This document shows, one piece after another, positions 51,842 through 59,745 of a stretch of DNA of 64,000 nucleotides. Position 1 is the first letter of the stretch. Each line of letters opens with the position of its first letter. This DNA is from an uncultured Oscillospiraceae bacterium. Lineage in GTDB: Bacteria; Bacillota_A; Clostridia; Oscillospirales; Oscillospiraceae. The DNA lies in the NCBI GenBank assembly GCA_900754605.1, contig CAAEDK010000002.1, positions 1 through 64,000 of the forward strand, in the 5' to 3' direction. Below the pieces are notes generated by a model. It was not told the DNA's origin. It ran no database searches and worked only from the letters and a program-made list of their open reading frames with translations. The position numbers were made by a program, and so were the translations under genes.

Positions 51842-52280
51842 CTCCTCTCACTTAGAGTTGTGGCAGTTTCTGTGATGTTTGGACCGGTTTTCAGCGGTGC
51901 TTGAAGAAGCCCGCATAAGCAGCTTACCGACAAGTGGAGAAAAACTCGCGGCAATGGAGGTAATGCATTGCGTACTCAGCCGGAAAGGAGATCACAGCTG
52001 AACGAAAAAGAGTCCTCGCCGGTAAACGCCGCCCTGTGGGCTTGTTCAAGCACCGCTGAAAACCGAAGCCATTTTCCAAAAATATCCCCCGGAGAATTTT
52101 TGAAGACCATCGCGATGCATAGGGGGGTGGTATTTTTAAGGGGTCCCCCTATACCCTTTAACACACCTTGAACCCTAAATCTGGTCGTCATTTCAGAATT
52201 TTTTTCTCTAAAATGACAAAAAGAAATGCGCTCTGAATCAGAGAACATTTCTTTTTCCTGGTTTTATAGGCTTTTGGGGG
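51842..52280. other. non-coding region upstream of terminase genes, candidate cos/pac site
   Basis: No supported gene in 439 bp. It holds a perfect 21-bp inverted repeat (51885-51905 and 52045-52065) and a second one with ATAGGGGG / CCCCCTAT around 52120-52152. Short frames on both strands have no ribosome sites. Position beside the small terminase and HNH genes suits the DNA packaging site. Confidence 0.5.
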
Positions 52281-52544
52281 TCACATGGTCACGGCAGGCT
52301 CGGGTTTCAGCTTCCGCTTCACCTTTTTATAGATCCCCAAGGGGTCATACTTGATGATGTCGTTAATGGCTCGCTCGATTTCTTCCATGTTCTCCTGCTC
52401 AGAGAGCTGATCGGAAGTACGGGCGATACGCGCCAAGAAAGCGCAGGAGTGATACCCGTTGTCTTCGTCAAACCGATACCAGGCTTCATACTGGGTAAAG
52501 GGGTCATACGGGTTGTCGGTCGTTGTAAGCATACACGTTTCCAT
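52281..52544 (-). CDS. small conserved-looking phage protein
   Basis: Protein of 87 residues containing YEAWYRFDEDNGYHSCAFLAR, helical and acidic afterwards. Ribosome site AAGTGAGAG before ATG 52544. No function recognised. It starts 18 nt after the polymerase-like gene. Confidence 0.7.
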   Translation of the reverse strand: METCMLTTTDNPYDPFTQYEAWYRFDEDNGYHSCAFLARIARTSDQLSEQENMEEIERAINDIIKYDPLGIYKKVKRKLKPEPAVTM

Positions 52545-52562
52545 TCGCTCTCACTTCCTTTC

Positions 52563-55283
52563 TTACTCATTGAGATACTTGGAAACAACAGAAGATGAAA
52601 GGTTCAAAGCATCAGCAATCTCGGCATTGGTACAGCCAGAGTTTGCCATTGCCTTGATGCGATTGATGCGAGCAGTCGACAACTGCGTCGATGCTCTTGG
52701 GGTTGCGCGTTCCCGGACGACATCGGGATCAGAGTAACGAAGAATCTCTTTCAAGGTTGTATCAGAAATTGCGCCAGCCTGAATTGCTTCCCATTCTCCA
52801 TCAGAGATTGTAATGCGCGTTCCTTTCCCGCTTGCTCCAGTCGTCACACGAGCGTCGCTAATTGCGGAGCGACGAATCTTTGAGATTTCGTCTTTGTCGG
52901 TAATGTTGTTAGCCTGAATCTTTGCCTTAACTTGCGCATTGGCAATACGCTGAGCCTCACGTTCACGAGGAGCGTTAAGCTGAGCAGTCTTCAACGCACT
53001 GGTCAATCTGGTAACTTCAGGCGCATAAGCCTTTGCTGCACTGGCATTACGAACCAACGTGGGCGTCGCTAAGTATTCAAGCCTTGCCCGATTGGCAAGT
53101 GCCTTCATACGATTTGCGTAGTCAGCATAGGCATCTTCCTGGACAGTGCCGGAAGACAGGGTCCGAACATCGTCGACCTTCTCCAAGAGCTTAATCTTTG
53201 TCGTGGCCGGAATTGTTTTACCAGACTTCGGGTCCACATAAGTACGCCCGGATTCCTTGTAGATGACCTTTCCCGTCTCCTTGTCGATACGGCCGCTGCC
53301 CTGACGCTCCGGAACGTCGACGCTTTGCTTCCGTCTGGAGAGCAGGGTGGATGCCCCGCCCACTTCCTTTCCGGTTTCGGGGTCCGTGTACCCTTGCCAC
53401 CGTTTGCGGAGGGTGGGGATGTCGTTCTCTACTTCCGACCGCTTATAGTCAAGCTTATGCTTAGCCGCATCGATGACCACCATGCTATGCTTGACGGCCT
53501 TAGTAATTTCCTCCTCGGGGGCCCCTTTTAAGGTCATATCCGTGATGAGGTTGGAGATTTTACCCATCTCTATCTGGGTGGCGGCTTTTGAGAGGAGCCG
53601 GACACCAGTCTTTCCCTCGGTGGAGTATTCAACTTTTGGGTCGAAATCCTTCAAACCATCCAAGGCGGGGGTGGATTTCACCGACACCTTTCCGCCCACG
53701 GGGATGACCACCACCTGATCGCCGTCAAAGTCCGCTCCGGACAATCGCTCCGCCACCTTCGGATTGATGCCGACGGCGTCACGGATGTTCTTGCCCAGAA
53801 TTGAGATCGCCGACTGATTTTTATTGTTGACCGTCAGCTCCGGGATCTCAAACGTACCCCCATGGGGGTAACGAATCAGGACGACCTTCTCTCCGTTCCG
53901 GTAGTTGGGGGCATAAATCTCCGTCTCCTTCATTTTGGTGATGGGGAGGATCACTTGCGTACTCTGCCGGGGGAGGGCCGCCGCTTTCAAATGGACAACT
54001 GCGGAATCGCATTCGTCTGCAAAGTCCATCAGCAGTTTCCGCTTGATGGTGGGGTTATTGAGAGAGCAAATTTCCGCGAATTCATCGGCGGCATCGGCAT
54101 AAGTCAAGTCGAGCTGCTTCTGAATCAACTTGATGGGCTGCTTAGAAAGAAATTGGGAGGATAAGTTCTTGCTCATCTTGTCCCAGTCTCCCTCTTCCTT
54201 CAGCTTGTTGATGGTGGATAGGGACTTCTTTTCTCCGGTGATGGGATCGGTGTACTTACCATTCGGGTCAGGGTAGTAACTTTGACCATTGGCCTTGATG
54301 AACGCGCCAAAGGGGTTATCGGGGGCATCCTGAATTTTCTTTAAGACATCCATCTTTGGCGTTCCGGAATGTTTGTTCGTGTTGAACACGATGTCTGCAC
54401 CATCCGGCATATCATCAGAATACATGGCCATGCCTTTTAGATAATGAGTCCCGTCCACAAGGATGCGAACCTGAGCATAGTGAGAATCCCCCAAGTCGAG
54501 GTCTGCCACACCACGGCGAAGTTCAATAACGCCATCCTTGGAGGTGCCACCTTCGTCGCCATAGCGAATCTTCACCCGACCGGAATCAATGCTGGCCGGA
54601 TATTCCCGCTTATCCCAAGACGCACCTCCGTCAGCAGAATGATAGTCGCCTACCGACTTGATGATGTCCAGGTTCTGGTAAGCATCACGCTGCTCAATGT
54701 CAGGAACGGAGATAACCGGCGTGATAGTCCGTTTCTTCGGGTCGTTTACCTGAGGGACGCCGACACCATAGCGGTTATAGCCCTCGGTCTCCAGAATGAA
54801 TAGCGCCTCCTGGAGTACGCCTTTGGACACGCCAAGCTGCTGCTCCACACCCTCGCCCACGTCAAGAGCCCCTTTGACCGCCAGCTCCTTCTTCAGAGCC
54901 TCGGCGGTGGCAAGAGCCTTGTTTTTATTGCTCGCGGTGTTCTCGTTGAGCAGGGCACGGACAGAGGAGTCATTATTATACCCCATGATCTTGGCGATCT
55001 CGTCCAGTGTCTTTCCCTCTTCCCGAAGGGACTTCGCTCGCTCTGCCTGTAAGGCGCGCCGTTCATGTTTCGCCACACGAACCTGCATACGGAGATCGGT
55101 GGTAGACATCTTCAGCTCCTCAGCAATTTCCTTTTGAGATTTGCCAAGCGCCTCAAGTTCTTCCACACGGGCCAGGAAGTCTCCGCCGTGTTGATAAGGG
55201 TTCTCGCCAGAACCCCAGGGGTAGCGCCCAGAGCGCCTCTTGACGCCATAGTGCATCAAAATATCATCCACAATGGGGTCCAT
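52563..55283 (-). CDS. two-barrel RNA polymerase-like protein with DFDGD motif and HTH domains
   Basis: Protein of 906 residues. Residues 1-33 carry an HYG-type tag (ILMHYGVKRRSGRYPWGSGE). Helix-turn-helix-like segments lie at about 47-75, 90-113 and 873-904. At 516-526 the sequence GADFDGDQVVV matches the metal-binding NADFDGD loop of the RNA polymerase beta-prime subunit and YonO-like phage polymerases (Asp518, 520, 522). It is preceded by VVLIRYPHGG, like the R-x-P segment of that barrel. Segment 566-620 (GKISNLITDM, SMVVIDAAKHKLD) looks conserved. It would transcribe phage genes. ATG 55283 follows AGGAGG. Confidence 0.72.
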   Translation of the reverse strand: MDPIVDDILMHYGVKRRSGRYPWGSGENPYQHGGDFLARVEELEALGKSQKEIAEELKMSTTDLRMQVRVAKHERRALQAERAKSLREEGKTLDEIAKIMGYNNDSSVRALLNENTASNKNKALATAEALKKELAVKGALDVGEGVEQQLGVSKGVLQEALFILETEGYNRYGVGVPQVNDPKKRTITPVISVPDIEQRDAYQNLDIIKSVGDYHSADGGASWDKREYPASIDSGRVKIRYGDEGGTSKDGVIELRRGVADLDLGDSHYAQVRILVDGTHYLKGMAMYSDDMPDGADIVFNTNKHSGTPKMDVLKKIQDAPDNPFGAFIKANGQSYYPDPNGKYTDPITGEKKSLSTINKLKEEGDWDKMSKNLSSQFLSKQPIKLIQKQLDLTYADAADEFAEICSLNNPTIKRKLLMDFADECDSAVVHLKAAALPRQSTQVILPITKMKETEIYAPNYRNGEKVVLIRYPHGGTFEIPELTVNNKNQSAISILGKNIRDAVGINPKVAERLSGADFDGDQVVVIPVGGKVSVKSTPALDGLKDFDPKVEYSTEGKTGVRLLSKAATQIEMGKISNLITDMTLKGAPEEEITKAVKHSMVVIDAAKHKLDYKRSEVENDIPTLRKRWQGYTDPETGKEVGGASTLLSRRKQSVDVPERQGSGRIDKETGKVIYKESGRTYVDPKSGKTIPATTKIKLLEKVDDVRTLSSGTVQEDAYADYANRMKALANRARLEYLATPTLVRNASAAKAYAPEVTRLTSALKTAQLNAPREREAQRIANAQVKAKIQANNITDKDEISKIRRSAISDARVTTGASGKGTRITISDGEWEAIQAGAISDTTLKEILRYSDPDVVRERATPRASTQLSTARINRIKAMANSGCTNAEIADALNLSSSVVSKYLNE

Positions 55284-55286
55284 GGC

Positions 55287-55844
55287 TTATTCCTCCTCTT
55301 CCTTGATACTGTTGATGATTTTGTCGAAGGTAACAATGCGGTCCATGATGGGGAAAATATCCTCGATGGTAGGCTTGTGGTAAAGGACGGTATCGTTCTG
55401 ATAAATACGCAACTCCATCTCAATCTCGTTTGGCTTGTAGTCATACTCCAAACAGAAGAGGGCCGCATAAACCATAAGCTGTTCCATATGCGTCGGGGCC
55501 TCGCCGGTCTTCAGATCGTGAATCCGAAGAATATCTTTCCGAAAGGAAATGGCGTCGGCGGTCCCGAAACAGTTTGGAGAATAATACAGGATTTGTTCCG
55601 GGGTCATCTTATACCCAATGGCGTCGTTCACATACATGTTCAACGTCTTCTGAGATTTTGGCAGTCGCTGACCCAGTTTGATGCATTGGGCCGCAAAAGC
55701 GTGAAGAGCCGTCCCACGCTGAGCCGCCCGGTATTTGGCGTAAGCGTCGGCGAGCTTATCTTCTGAGTAATTGATCCAGTGATAGCCACTGGCGCTAAGA
55801 AAGGCATGCTGCCCCTCAAGGTTGGAGTGTTTTGCGAAGTTCAT
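55287..55844 (-). CDS. PD-(D/E)XK nuclease, RecB/Cas4-like
   Basis: Protein of 185 residues with GTADAISF followed by the HDLKTGEAPTHMEQLMVYAAL motif, the Asp ... Asp-x-Lys core and Q-containing helix of RecB-type nucleases. Probably acts in phage DNA recombination or processing. Its stop lies 3 bases before the polymerase-like ATG, and its start overlaps the VRR-NUC gene. Confidence 0.8.
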   Translation of the reverse strand: MNFAKHSNLEGQHAFLSASGYHWINYSEDKLADAYAKYRAAQRGTALHAFAAQCIKLGQRLPKSQKTLNMYVNDAIGYKMTPEQILYYSPNCFGTADAISFRKDILRIHDLKTGEAPTHMEQLMVYAALFCLEYDYKPNEIEMELRIYQNDTVLYHKPTIEDIFPIMDRIVTFDKIINSIKEEEE

Positions 55845-56115
55845 CCAGCACTTCCTCCTTGTTCTCCGGGGAAATGAATCTGGAGAAAGACATCTCGTTC
55901 ATCTTCCCAACATAATATTCTTGGTTTGGCTGTCTCTTAGCGCGTGCAGATTTCTTACACTCAAGGGAGGCCCATTTCTTTCCATAAAGAATGAGCAGGT
56001 CGGGGATGCCCTGGCGCTGATCCATCTTAAAAACCATACAGCCGGGAAATATCGTTTTCAAATTGGCAATAAGCCGGTCCTGAAAACCACTTTCCAATCT
56101 TGCGCTTCTGGCCAC
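55816..56115 (-). CDS. VRR-NUC family nuclease
   Basis: Protein of 99 residues: QGIPDLLILYGKKWASLECKKS supplies the PD ... E-x-K core, and AKRQPNQEYYV is typical of phage VRR-NUC proteins (junction-resolvase-like). GTG 56115 has AAAGGAGG 8 nt upstream; the upstream ATG frame lacks one. Confidence 0.85.
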   Translation of the reverse strand: MARSARLESGFQDRLIANLKTIFPGCMVFKMDQRQGIPDLLILYGKKWASLECKKSARAKRQPNQEYYVGKMNEMSFSRFISPENKEEVLDELRKTLQP

Positions 56116-56242
56116 GAAACGGCCTCCTTTCCGATAAAAGTGATAGAAAGAATAGGATATGCGCGACATATCTCTCTCCTCTCCATAAAAGAGTCTGTTT
56201 TTTTTGCGGAAAGAAAAACAGCCCTAAAATATCAATTTGGAG

Positions 56243-56273
56243 CAAAAAGAAAAGAGCCGCGGATGACGGCTCT
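56243..56273 (-). terminator. intrinsic terminator after the 60-residue membrane gene
   Basis: AGAGCCG / CGGCTCT stem with a T-rich tail on the minus strand. It lies between co-directional early and late genes and overlaps the stop of the upstream gene. Confidence 0.8.
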
Positions 56274-56454
56274 AATCTTCAATGATAAATCCAATTTTTC
56301 GTTTCGGCTTACTATTTTCCTCAGCAATCTTCTCGACCTTTGGTTTGCCAAACGATTGCCAGATCGTGGCGCCGGCAGCACTTCCAATCGCCGCCACCAT
56401 CGACATGGTAAACGTCATCAATATTTGGGTCGAGTTTCCAATGTTGAGTTTCAT
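56272..56454 (-). CDS. small membrane protein
   Basis: 60 residues with one hydrophobic segment (about 10-30) and a basic C-terminus (GKPKVEKIAEENSKPKRK). ATG 56454 follows GGGAGG. Unknown function. Confidence 0.65.
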   Translation of the reverse strand: MKLNIGNSTQILMTFTMSMVAAIGSAAGATIWQSFGKPKVEKIAEENSKPKRKIGFIIED

Positions 56455-56504
56455 ACTATCGCCTCCCATAAAGGGGACTGCATTTTCAGCGGAAATGAAA
56501 AGAG

Positions 56505-56531
56505 CCGAGACACCCACAAGCGTCCCGGCTA
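56505..56531 (-). terminator. intrinsic terminator
   Basis: AGCCGaGAC / GTCcCGGCT stem with a T-rich tail (CTCTTTTC) on the minus strand, between the 41-residue and 60-residue membrane genes. Resembles the terminators at 56243 and 57284. Confidence 0.7.
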
Positions 56532-56557
56532 AGCGTAAAATATCAATGTTGTGTTCA

Positions 56558-56683
56558 TCAGCTGTTGTTCCGCAGATACCGGATCAGAATCCAAATCAGC
56601 CAGAGACCTCCGGTACAAAGGGTGAGGATAACGTCCAAGATCAGCCCGGCCGTACCCCGTTTCTTTCCGCTATTCCTGCTCAT
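56558..56683 (-). CDS. 41-residue membrane protein
   Basis: ATG 56683 follows GGAAAGGAG. A basic start (SRNSGKKRG) is followed by one long hydrophobic segment containing LCTGGLWLIWILI. Overlaps the end of the PASTA-like gene by 14 nt. Function unknown. Confidence 0.65.
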   Translation of the reverse strand: MSRNSGKKRGTAGLILDVILTLCTGGLWLIWILIRYLRNNS

Positions 56684-57260
56684 GGGAGTTCTCCTTTCCA
56701 AGTTCTTTCTTTTTCTTGACGTCACGGTGGACTATTTTCTCGACACCGGCTCTTGCTTTAGCGGCGGTATCGCCTGCGACGGCTTTGGCACGCTCCACCT
56801 GTTCAGCTCGCTTGATTGCTCGCTCCTGTTTCAACGCGGCCTTCTGCTGCTCGGTCTCTTCAAATATCCGCCGGCTCTCGTCGATGACTTCCTGGGTCAC
56901 ATACTGCACAATCACAGTGTCTCCGGGTTTTAGCTTCGAGTTTGGTTTGCGGTCAGAGCCAACTACCTGGAGTTCAAAGCAGTCTTTGTATTTGACGCAC
57001 GCATCCCGAAAGCGAACCTCGATAGGCAGTGCTTTTAGACCGCGGCTATCCAAAAGTTCTTTTGCCTCGTCCAATTTTAGAGGAAACTTCTTAGAGCAGA
57101 GCTCCGGCATAAATATCAATTCTTCAGAAGGGGCGAGTTCTTCCTTTTTGGGAATCCGGTCGATAAGCTCGACGGCAAGCGGAGTCACGGCGCCGACAAT
57201 TCCGGCGACAAATCCAAGCGTACCACCGATGTTACCGTTCGGCTTCTTTGATTTGGCCAT
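56670..57260 (-). CDS. PASTA-like domain membrane-associated protein
   Basis: Protein of 196 residues: a hydrophobic N-terminal segment (about 14-32), a PASTA-like domain (FPLKLDEAKELLDSRGLKA ... KLKPGDTVIVQYVTQ, about 55-135) and a basic coiled-coil tail. PASTA domains bind peptidoglycan or mediate contacts; here the role is unknown. ATG 57260 follows AAAGGAGG. Confidence 0.65.
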   Translation of the reverse strand: MAKSKKPNGNIGGTLGFVAGIVGAVTPLAVELIDRIPKKEELAPSEELIFMPELCSKKFPLKLDEAKELLDSRGLKALPIEVRFRDACVKYKDCFELQVVGSDRKPNSKLKPGDTVIVQYVTQEVIDESRRIFEETEQQKAALKQERAIKRAEQVERAKAVAGDTAAKARAGVEKIVHRDVKKKKELGKENSHEQE

Positions 57261-57283
57261 CGGCAATCCCTCCTTTGAGCAAA

Positions 57284-57319
57284 ATAAAAGAGTGCGCCCC
57301 AATGAAGAGACGCACTCTT
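57284..57319 (-). terminator. terminator/attenuator upstream of the PASTA-like gene
   Basis: AAGAGTGCG (57288-57296) pairs with CGCACTCTT (57311-57319), and a T-rich tract follows on the minus strand. It precedes the gene at 57260, so it acts as an attenuator or as the end of the upstream operon. Confidence 0.75.
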
Positions 57320-58042
57320 GCAAAAGCGAATCTCTCCATTGTTGCCACACAATCTCATTTTAGCCTACGGGCATAACGAGGAAGAGAGAAAACACCTTTT
57401 GCCAAAGTATTTTCCCCGTAGACTAAAAAATATATGAAACTGTGTGGCATTGTCAGTATAGCACATTAAGTTTTGAATGGAAAGAGTATTTTTATAGCCG
57501 CGAACGACATTTTGAGGCGCTGATAGTAGCAGCTGGCCAGTTGGCCACTTTTTTCTTCCACTTATATATAAATTTTAATATTTTTTTTCGCATTTAAGTG
57601 AAGAGAAAAAGTGGGAAAGTGGCCAGAAAACCCGCAAACCCTTGGGGCGCAACGGTTTCAGCCTGGCCACTTTTGAAAATAAAAGTGGGCAGAAAGTGGG
57701 CAAATGGCCAATTTTTCGTCATTTTCGGTCCTTTTTTCGTGCAAGAATCAAAGGGTTCTGGCCAGTTCCGAAACAAAAGTGGGCAAATGGCCAGTTTTCG
57801 GACTAAAAGTGGCCAGCAAAACGCCCCAAAATTGACCTGCTACTAACAGTAATAGTAGCAGCTTTTGGCCTATTTTCAGGTCGAATCCTGCTTCAAAATT
57901 GGAGACGTCCGTACCCTTCGCTACCCGGCTATACCGTTCTCCCCCCAAATATTAAGGGTCTAATCAGTGTCGTCCGTACCCTTCTGTACTTCTTCGCCAC
58001 CTATCTACACACAAAATATCAATCTCTGACTAGGTTTGTTCC
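57320..58042. other. gene-free region with inverted and iteron-like repeats
   Basis: No supported gene. It contains a nested inverted repeat at 57343-57449 (TGCCACACA/TGTGTGGCA outside, TTTTAGCCTACGGG-type arms inside). Six direct AAAGTGG repeats (57608, 57616, 57682, 57693, 57776, 57806) occur with two inverted CCACTTTT and about eight TGGCCA palindromes. A 12-bp direct repeat flanks them (57523 and 57852), and a CGTCCGTACCCTTC pair lies at 57906 and 57971. Candidate replication origin or regulator-binding region. Confidence 0.55.
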
Positions 58043-58309
58043 TCAAAATGCACGCCGCTGGTAAGGCCGAGTTCGAGGTGCCACGGGGACAAACTGGTAG
58101 CGAGGAGGAGCTGGACGAACCCGCCGATGAAGAGACATGCCATACTTTTTCGGAGGTATCCCATTCCGCTTAGGCCAGAGTTCATCGCTCTCTCCAAGGT
58201 TGCGAAACATATCCTCAAGTGCCTGTGCAGCCTCCGCCATCGACTGGCCAAATGCCACCCAAGCATCCTTGATCTTTTGAACAACCGCCAGAATCTCTTC
58301 CATGGTCAT
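58043..58309 (-). CDS. small phage protein with basic C-terminus
   Basis: 88 residues: an amphipathic helical first half and a Pro/Arg-rich second half (NGIPPKKYGMSLHRR, then PRTRPYQRR). ATG 58309 with GAGGTGATG upstream. Overlaps the next gene by 95 nt. Function unknown. Confidence 0.6.
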   Translation of the reverse strand: MTMEEILAVVQKIKDAWVAFGQSMAEAAQALEDMFRNLGESDELWPKRNGIPPKKYGMSLHRRVRPAPPRYQFVPVAPRTRPYQRRAF

Positions 58310-58541
58310 GAGTCATCACCTCTCGAATATTATTTTGGGACTTGGAAACGCCTGCTTGCATATTGGTATAACAGCAGTTGAGTGCAGTTAAAAGGTTGTC
58401 GATCTGAACTGACCGGTCTGTCCGAATCTCAACCGTCGGCTCCGACATCGGTAAATATCCAAGCGCCTCCATCTGCTTATGTTCGCAGGTGGATACATAT
58501 GGACACGCCCTACATTTTGCTACAAGTCTGGATAGGCCCAA
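58215..58541 (-). CDS. small Cys-containing phage protein
   Basis: 108 residues. The N-terminal CRACPYVSTCEHK pattern suggests a small zinc-binding site. TTG 58541 has GGAGG 9 nt upstream. The last 30 residues overlap the following gene in another phase and are Gly/Cys-rich, so the natural stop may have been lost. Confidence 0.5.
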   Translation of the reverse strand: MGLSRLVAKCRACPYVSTCEHKQMEALGYLPMSEPTVEIRTDRSVQIDNLLTALNCCYTNMQAGVSKSQNNIREVMTHDHGRDSGGCSKDQGCLGGIWPVDGGGCTGT

Positions 58542-58547
58542 ATCTCA

Positions 58548-58745
58548 TCACCTCCAAACCTTTCCGGAGCGCTTGTCCACCAGAACAATCCGCCCCTCAA
58601 TCTCAAAGTCCGCCAACTCACAAATATCAAAGATGGCATAGAGCAGCTTATGGAACCGCTCCTCCTCGGCATCCATGTTCTTCAGAGCTTGGTAGGCTGT
58701 GGGGTCTGAGTAGCCCTCTGCGTTTTTTCGATCATTCCAGGACAA
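58548..58745 (-). CDS. small phage protein
   Basis: 65 residues beginning SWNDRKNAEGYSDPTAYQAL; acidic, alpha-beta. TTG 58745 with GGGGTG upstream, overlapping the XRE regulator gene. Function unknown. Confidence 0.6.
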   Translation of the reverse strand: MSWNDRKNAEGYSDPTAYQALKNMDAEEERFHKLLYAIFDICELADFEIEGRIVLVDKRSGKVWR

Positions 58746-58978
58746 TTTTTATCACCCCGTTCATTCATATATTTGATAAGCGATTGAGCGTGCATATCGC
58801 TGATACCGTATGTTTCTTGTAGTTTAGAGACGAACCAGTCTGGAACATTTTTTCTTCCGCATTCGATGGCAGACAACTCAGCCGGAGAAATATCAAGATC
58901 CTTTGCCATGTCATAGAGCAGGAGCGCCCGAACCAGGCGGATATCCCGCACCATTCTTCCAAAAGCGTCAAGTCCCAT
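58682..58978 (-). CDS. XRE-family transcriptional regulator
   Basis: 98 residues with a lambda-repressor-type HTH (about 18-60: MAKDLDISPAELSAIECGRKN). ATG 58978 follows AAGGAGAG and overlaps the previous stop. It could control the early genes; no operator is assigned. Confidence 0.75.
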   Translation of the reverse strand: MGLDAFGRMVRDIRLVRALLLYDMAKDLDISPAELSAIECGRKNVPDWFVSKLQETYGISDMHAQSLIKYMNERGDKNCPGMIEKTQRATQTPQPTKL

Positions 58979-59307
58979 AGTCGCTCTCCTTATGCCACGC
59001 CTCAATGTCGACACCAATCCGCTTCAGCATCTGGGTACAGAGCCAAATATCATCCTGGTCCTCCATCTCATATCGGCTGACCAGCTCCTTGATGCGGTCG
59101 TGGAAGGCATCGTAATAGGTTCGGAGCCGCTGAGCCCCGAACCCAAATTGTTCATGCAGCACCCACAGAATGGTCGCATCGATTTCGGCGATGTGTTTTC
59201 TGTCGTACTCGGCCAGTTCCCGCTGGATCTCTAAATCCATCGCTTTTTTTCTCCGCTGCGGTAAGTACAGCGCCGTACACTTTTCCTCCGGCTTTCTTGA
59301 GTTGCAT
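58968..59307 (-). CDS. phage protein, apparently frameshifted at an A7 run
   Basis: The best ribosome site (GGGAGG) precedes ATG 59307, which opens MQLKKAGGKVYGAVLTAAEKK. At a run of seven A (59244-59250) the reading would continue in the frame of the 90-residue ORF starting at ATG 59240 (MDLEIQRELAEYDRKH). Losing one A makes a continuous protein of about 112 residues. Either programmed slippage, a mutation or a sequence error; alternatively ATG 59240 is the true start. Function unknown. Confidence 0.6.
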
Positions 59308-59473
59308 AGGTGCCTCCCATAATCCAGTTTTCCTTAGCAAAGAACATGGGGACGGCGAAGAACAGCATCAAAACTGTCGCAGTCGCGTCCCCATCGAGAA
59401 ACATGATTGGTAAAGAGAGCCCAACCAGCAGCAGAGCATAGAGTTTGTTTTTCAGCAGTTCTCGTTTCCACAT
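59231..59473 (-). CDS. small membrane protein
   Basis: 80 residues with two hydrophobic segments (about 11-25 and 32-48). ATG 59473 lies rather far (about 13 nt) from AAGGAGG. The C-terminus overlaps the next gene by 77 nt. Function unknown. Confidence 0.55.
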   Translation of the reverse strand: MWKRELLKNKLYALLLVGLSLPIMFLDGDATATVLMLFFAVPMFFAKENWIMGGTYATQESRRKSVRRCTYRSGEKKRWI

Positions 59474-59512
59474 AGAATCGTGAGTCCCCCTCCTTGAAAA
59501 TATCAATTTTGT

Positions 59513-59725
59513 TCAGTACACAAAGAGGTGATAAGTGTGTCCCTTCGGATACTTCTTCTTACCATGGAAATTCTTTGCCATTGGTTTGCCCGTGGTAAGG
59601 CTGGTCGGGTACGCCCCGATAAGACTACGCCAATCACCGTAAAGACGATGCATTTGGCGGTTCACTTTGGGATAGCCGCGACGAACCATCTCGGCCTTGG
59701 CCATATTTCTCAGCAGACTACGCAT
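59513..59725 (-). CDS. small basic phage protein
   Basis: 70 residues, strongly basic (MVRRGYPKVNRQMHRLYGDW). TAGGAGG precedes ATG 59725. Perhaps nucleic-acid binding; family not recognised. Confidence 0.65.
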   Translation of the reverse strand: MRSLLRNMAKAEMVRRGYPKVNRQMHRLYGDWRSLIGAYPTSLTTGKPMAKNFHGKKKYPKGHTYHLFVY

Positions 59726-59745
59726 GATTTTTACCTCCTAAAATA

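Noticed and set aside
57598..57846. 82-codon plus-strand frame in the iteron block
   Set aside because: It arises from the repeats, has no ribosome site and opposes all phage genes.
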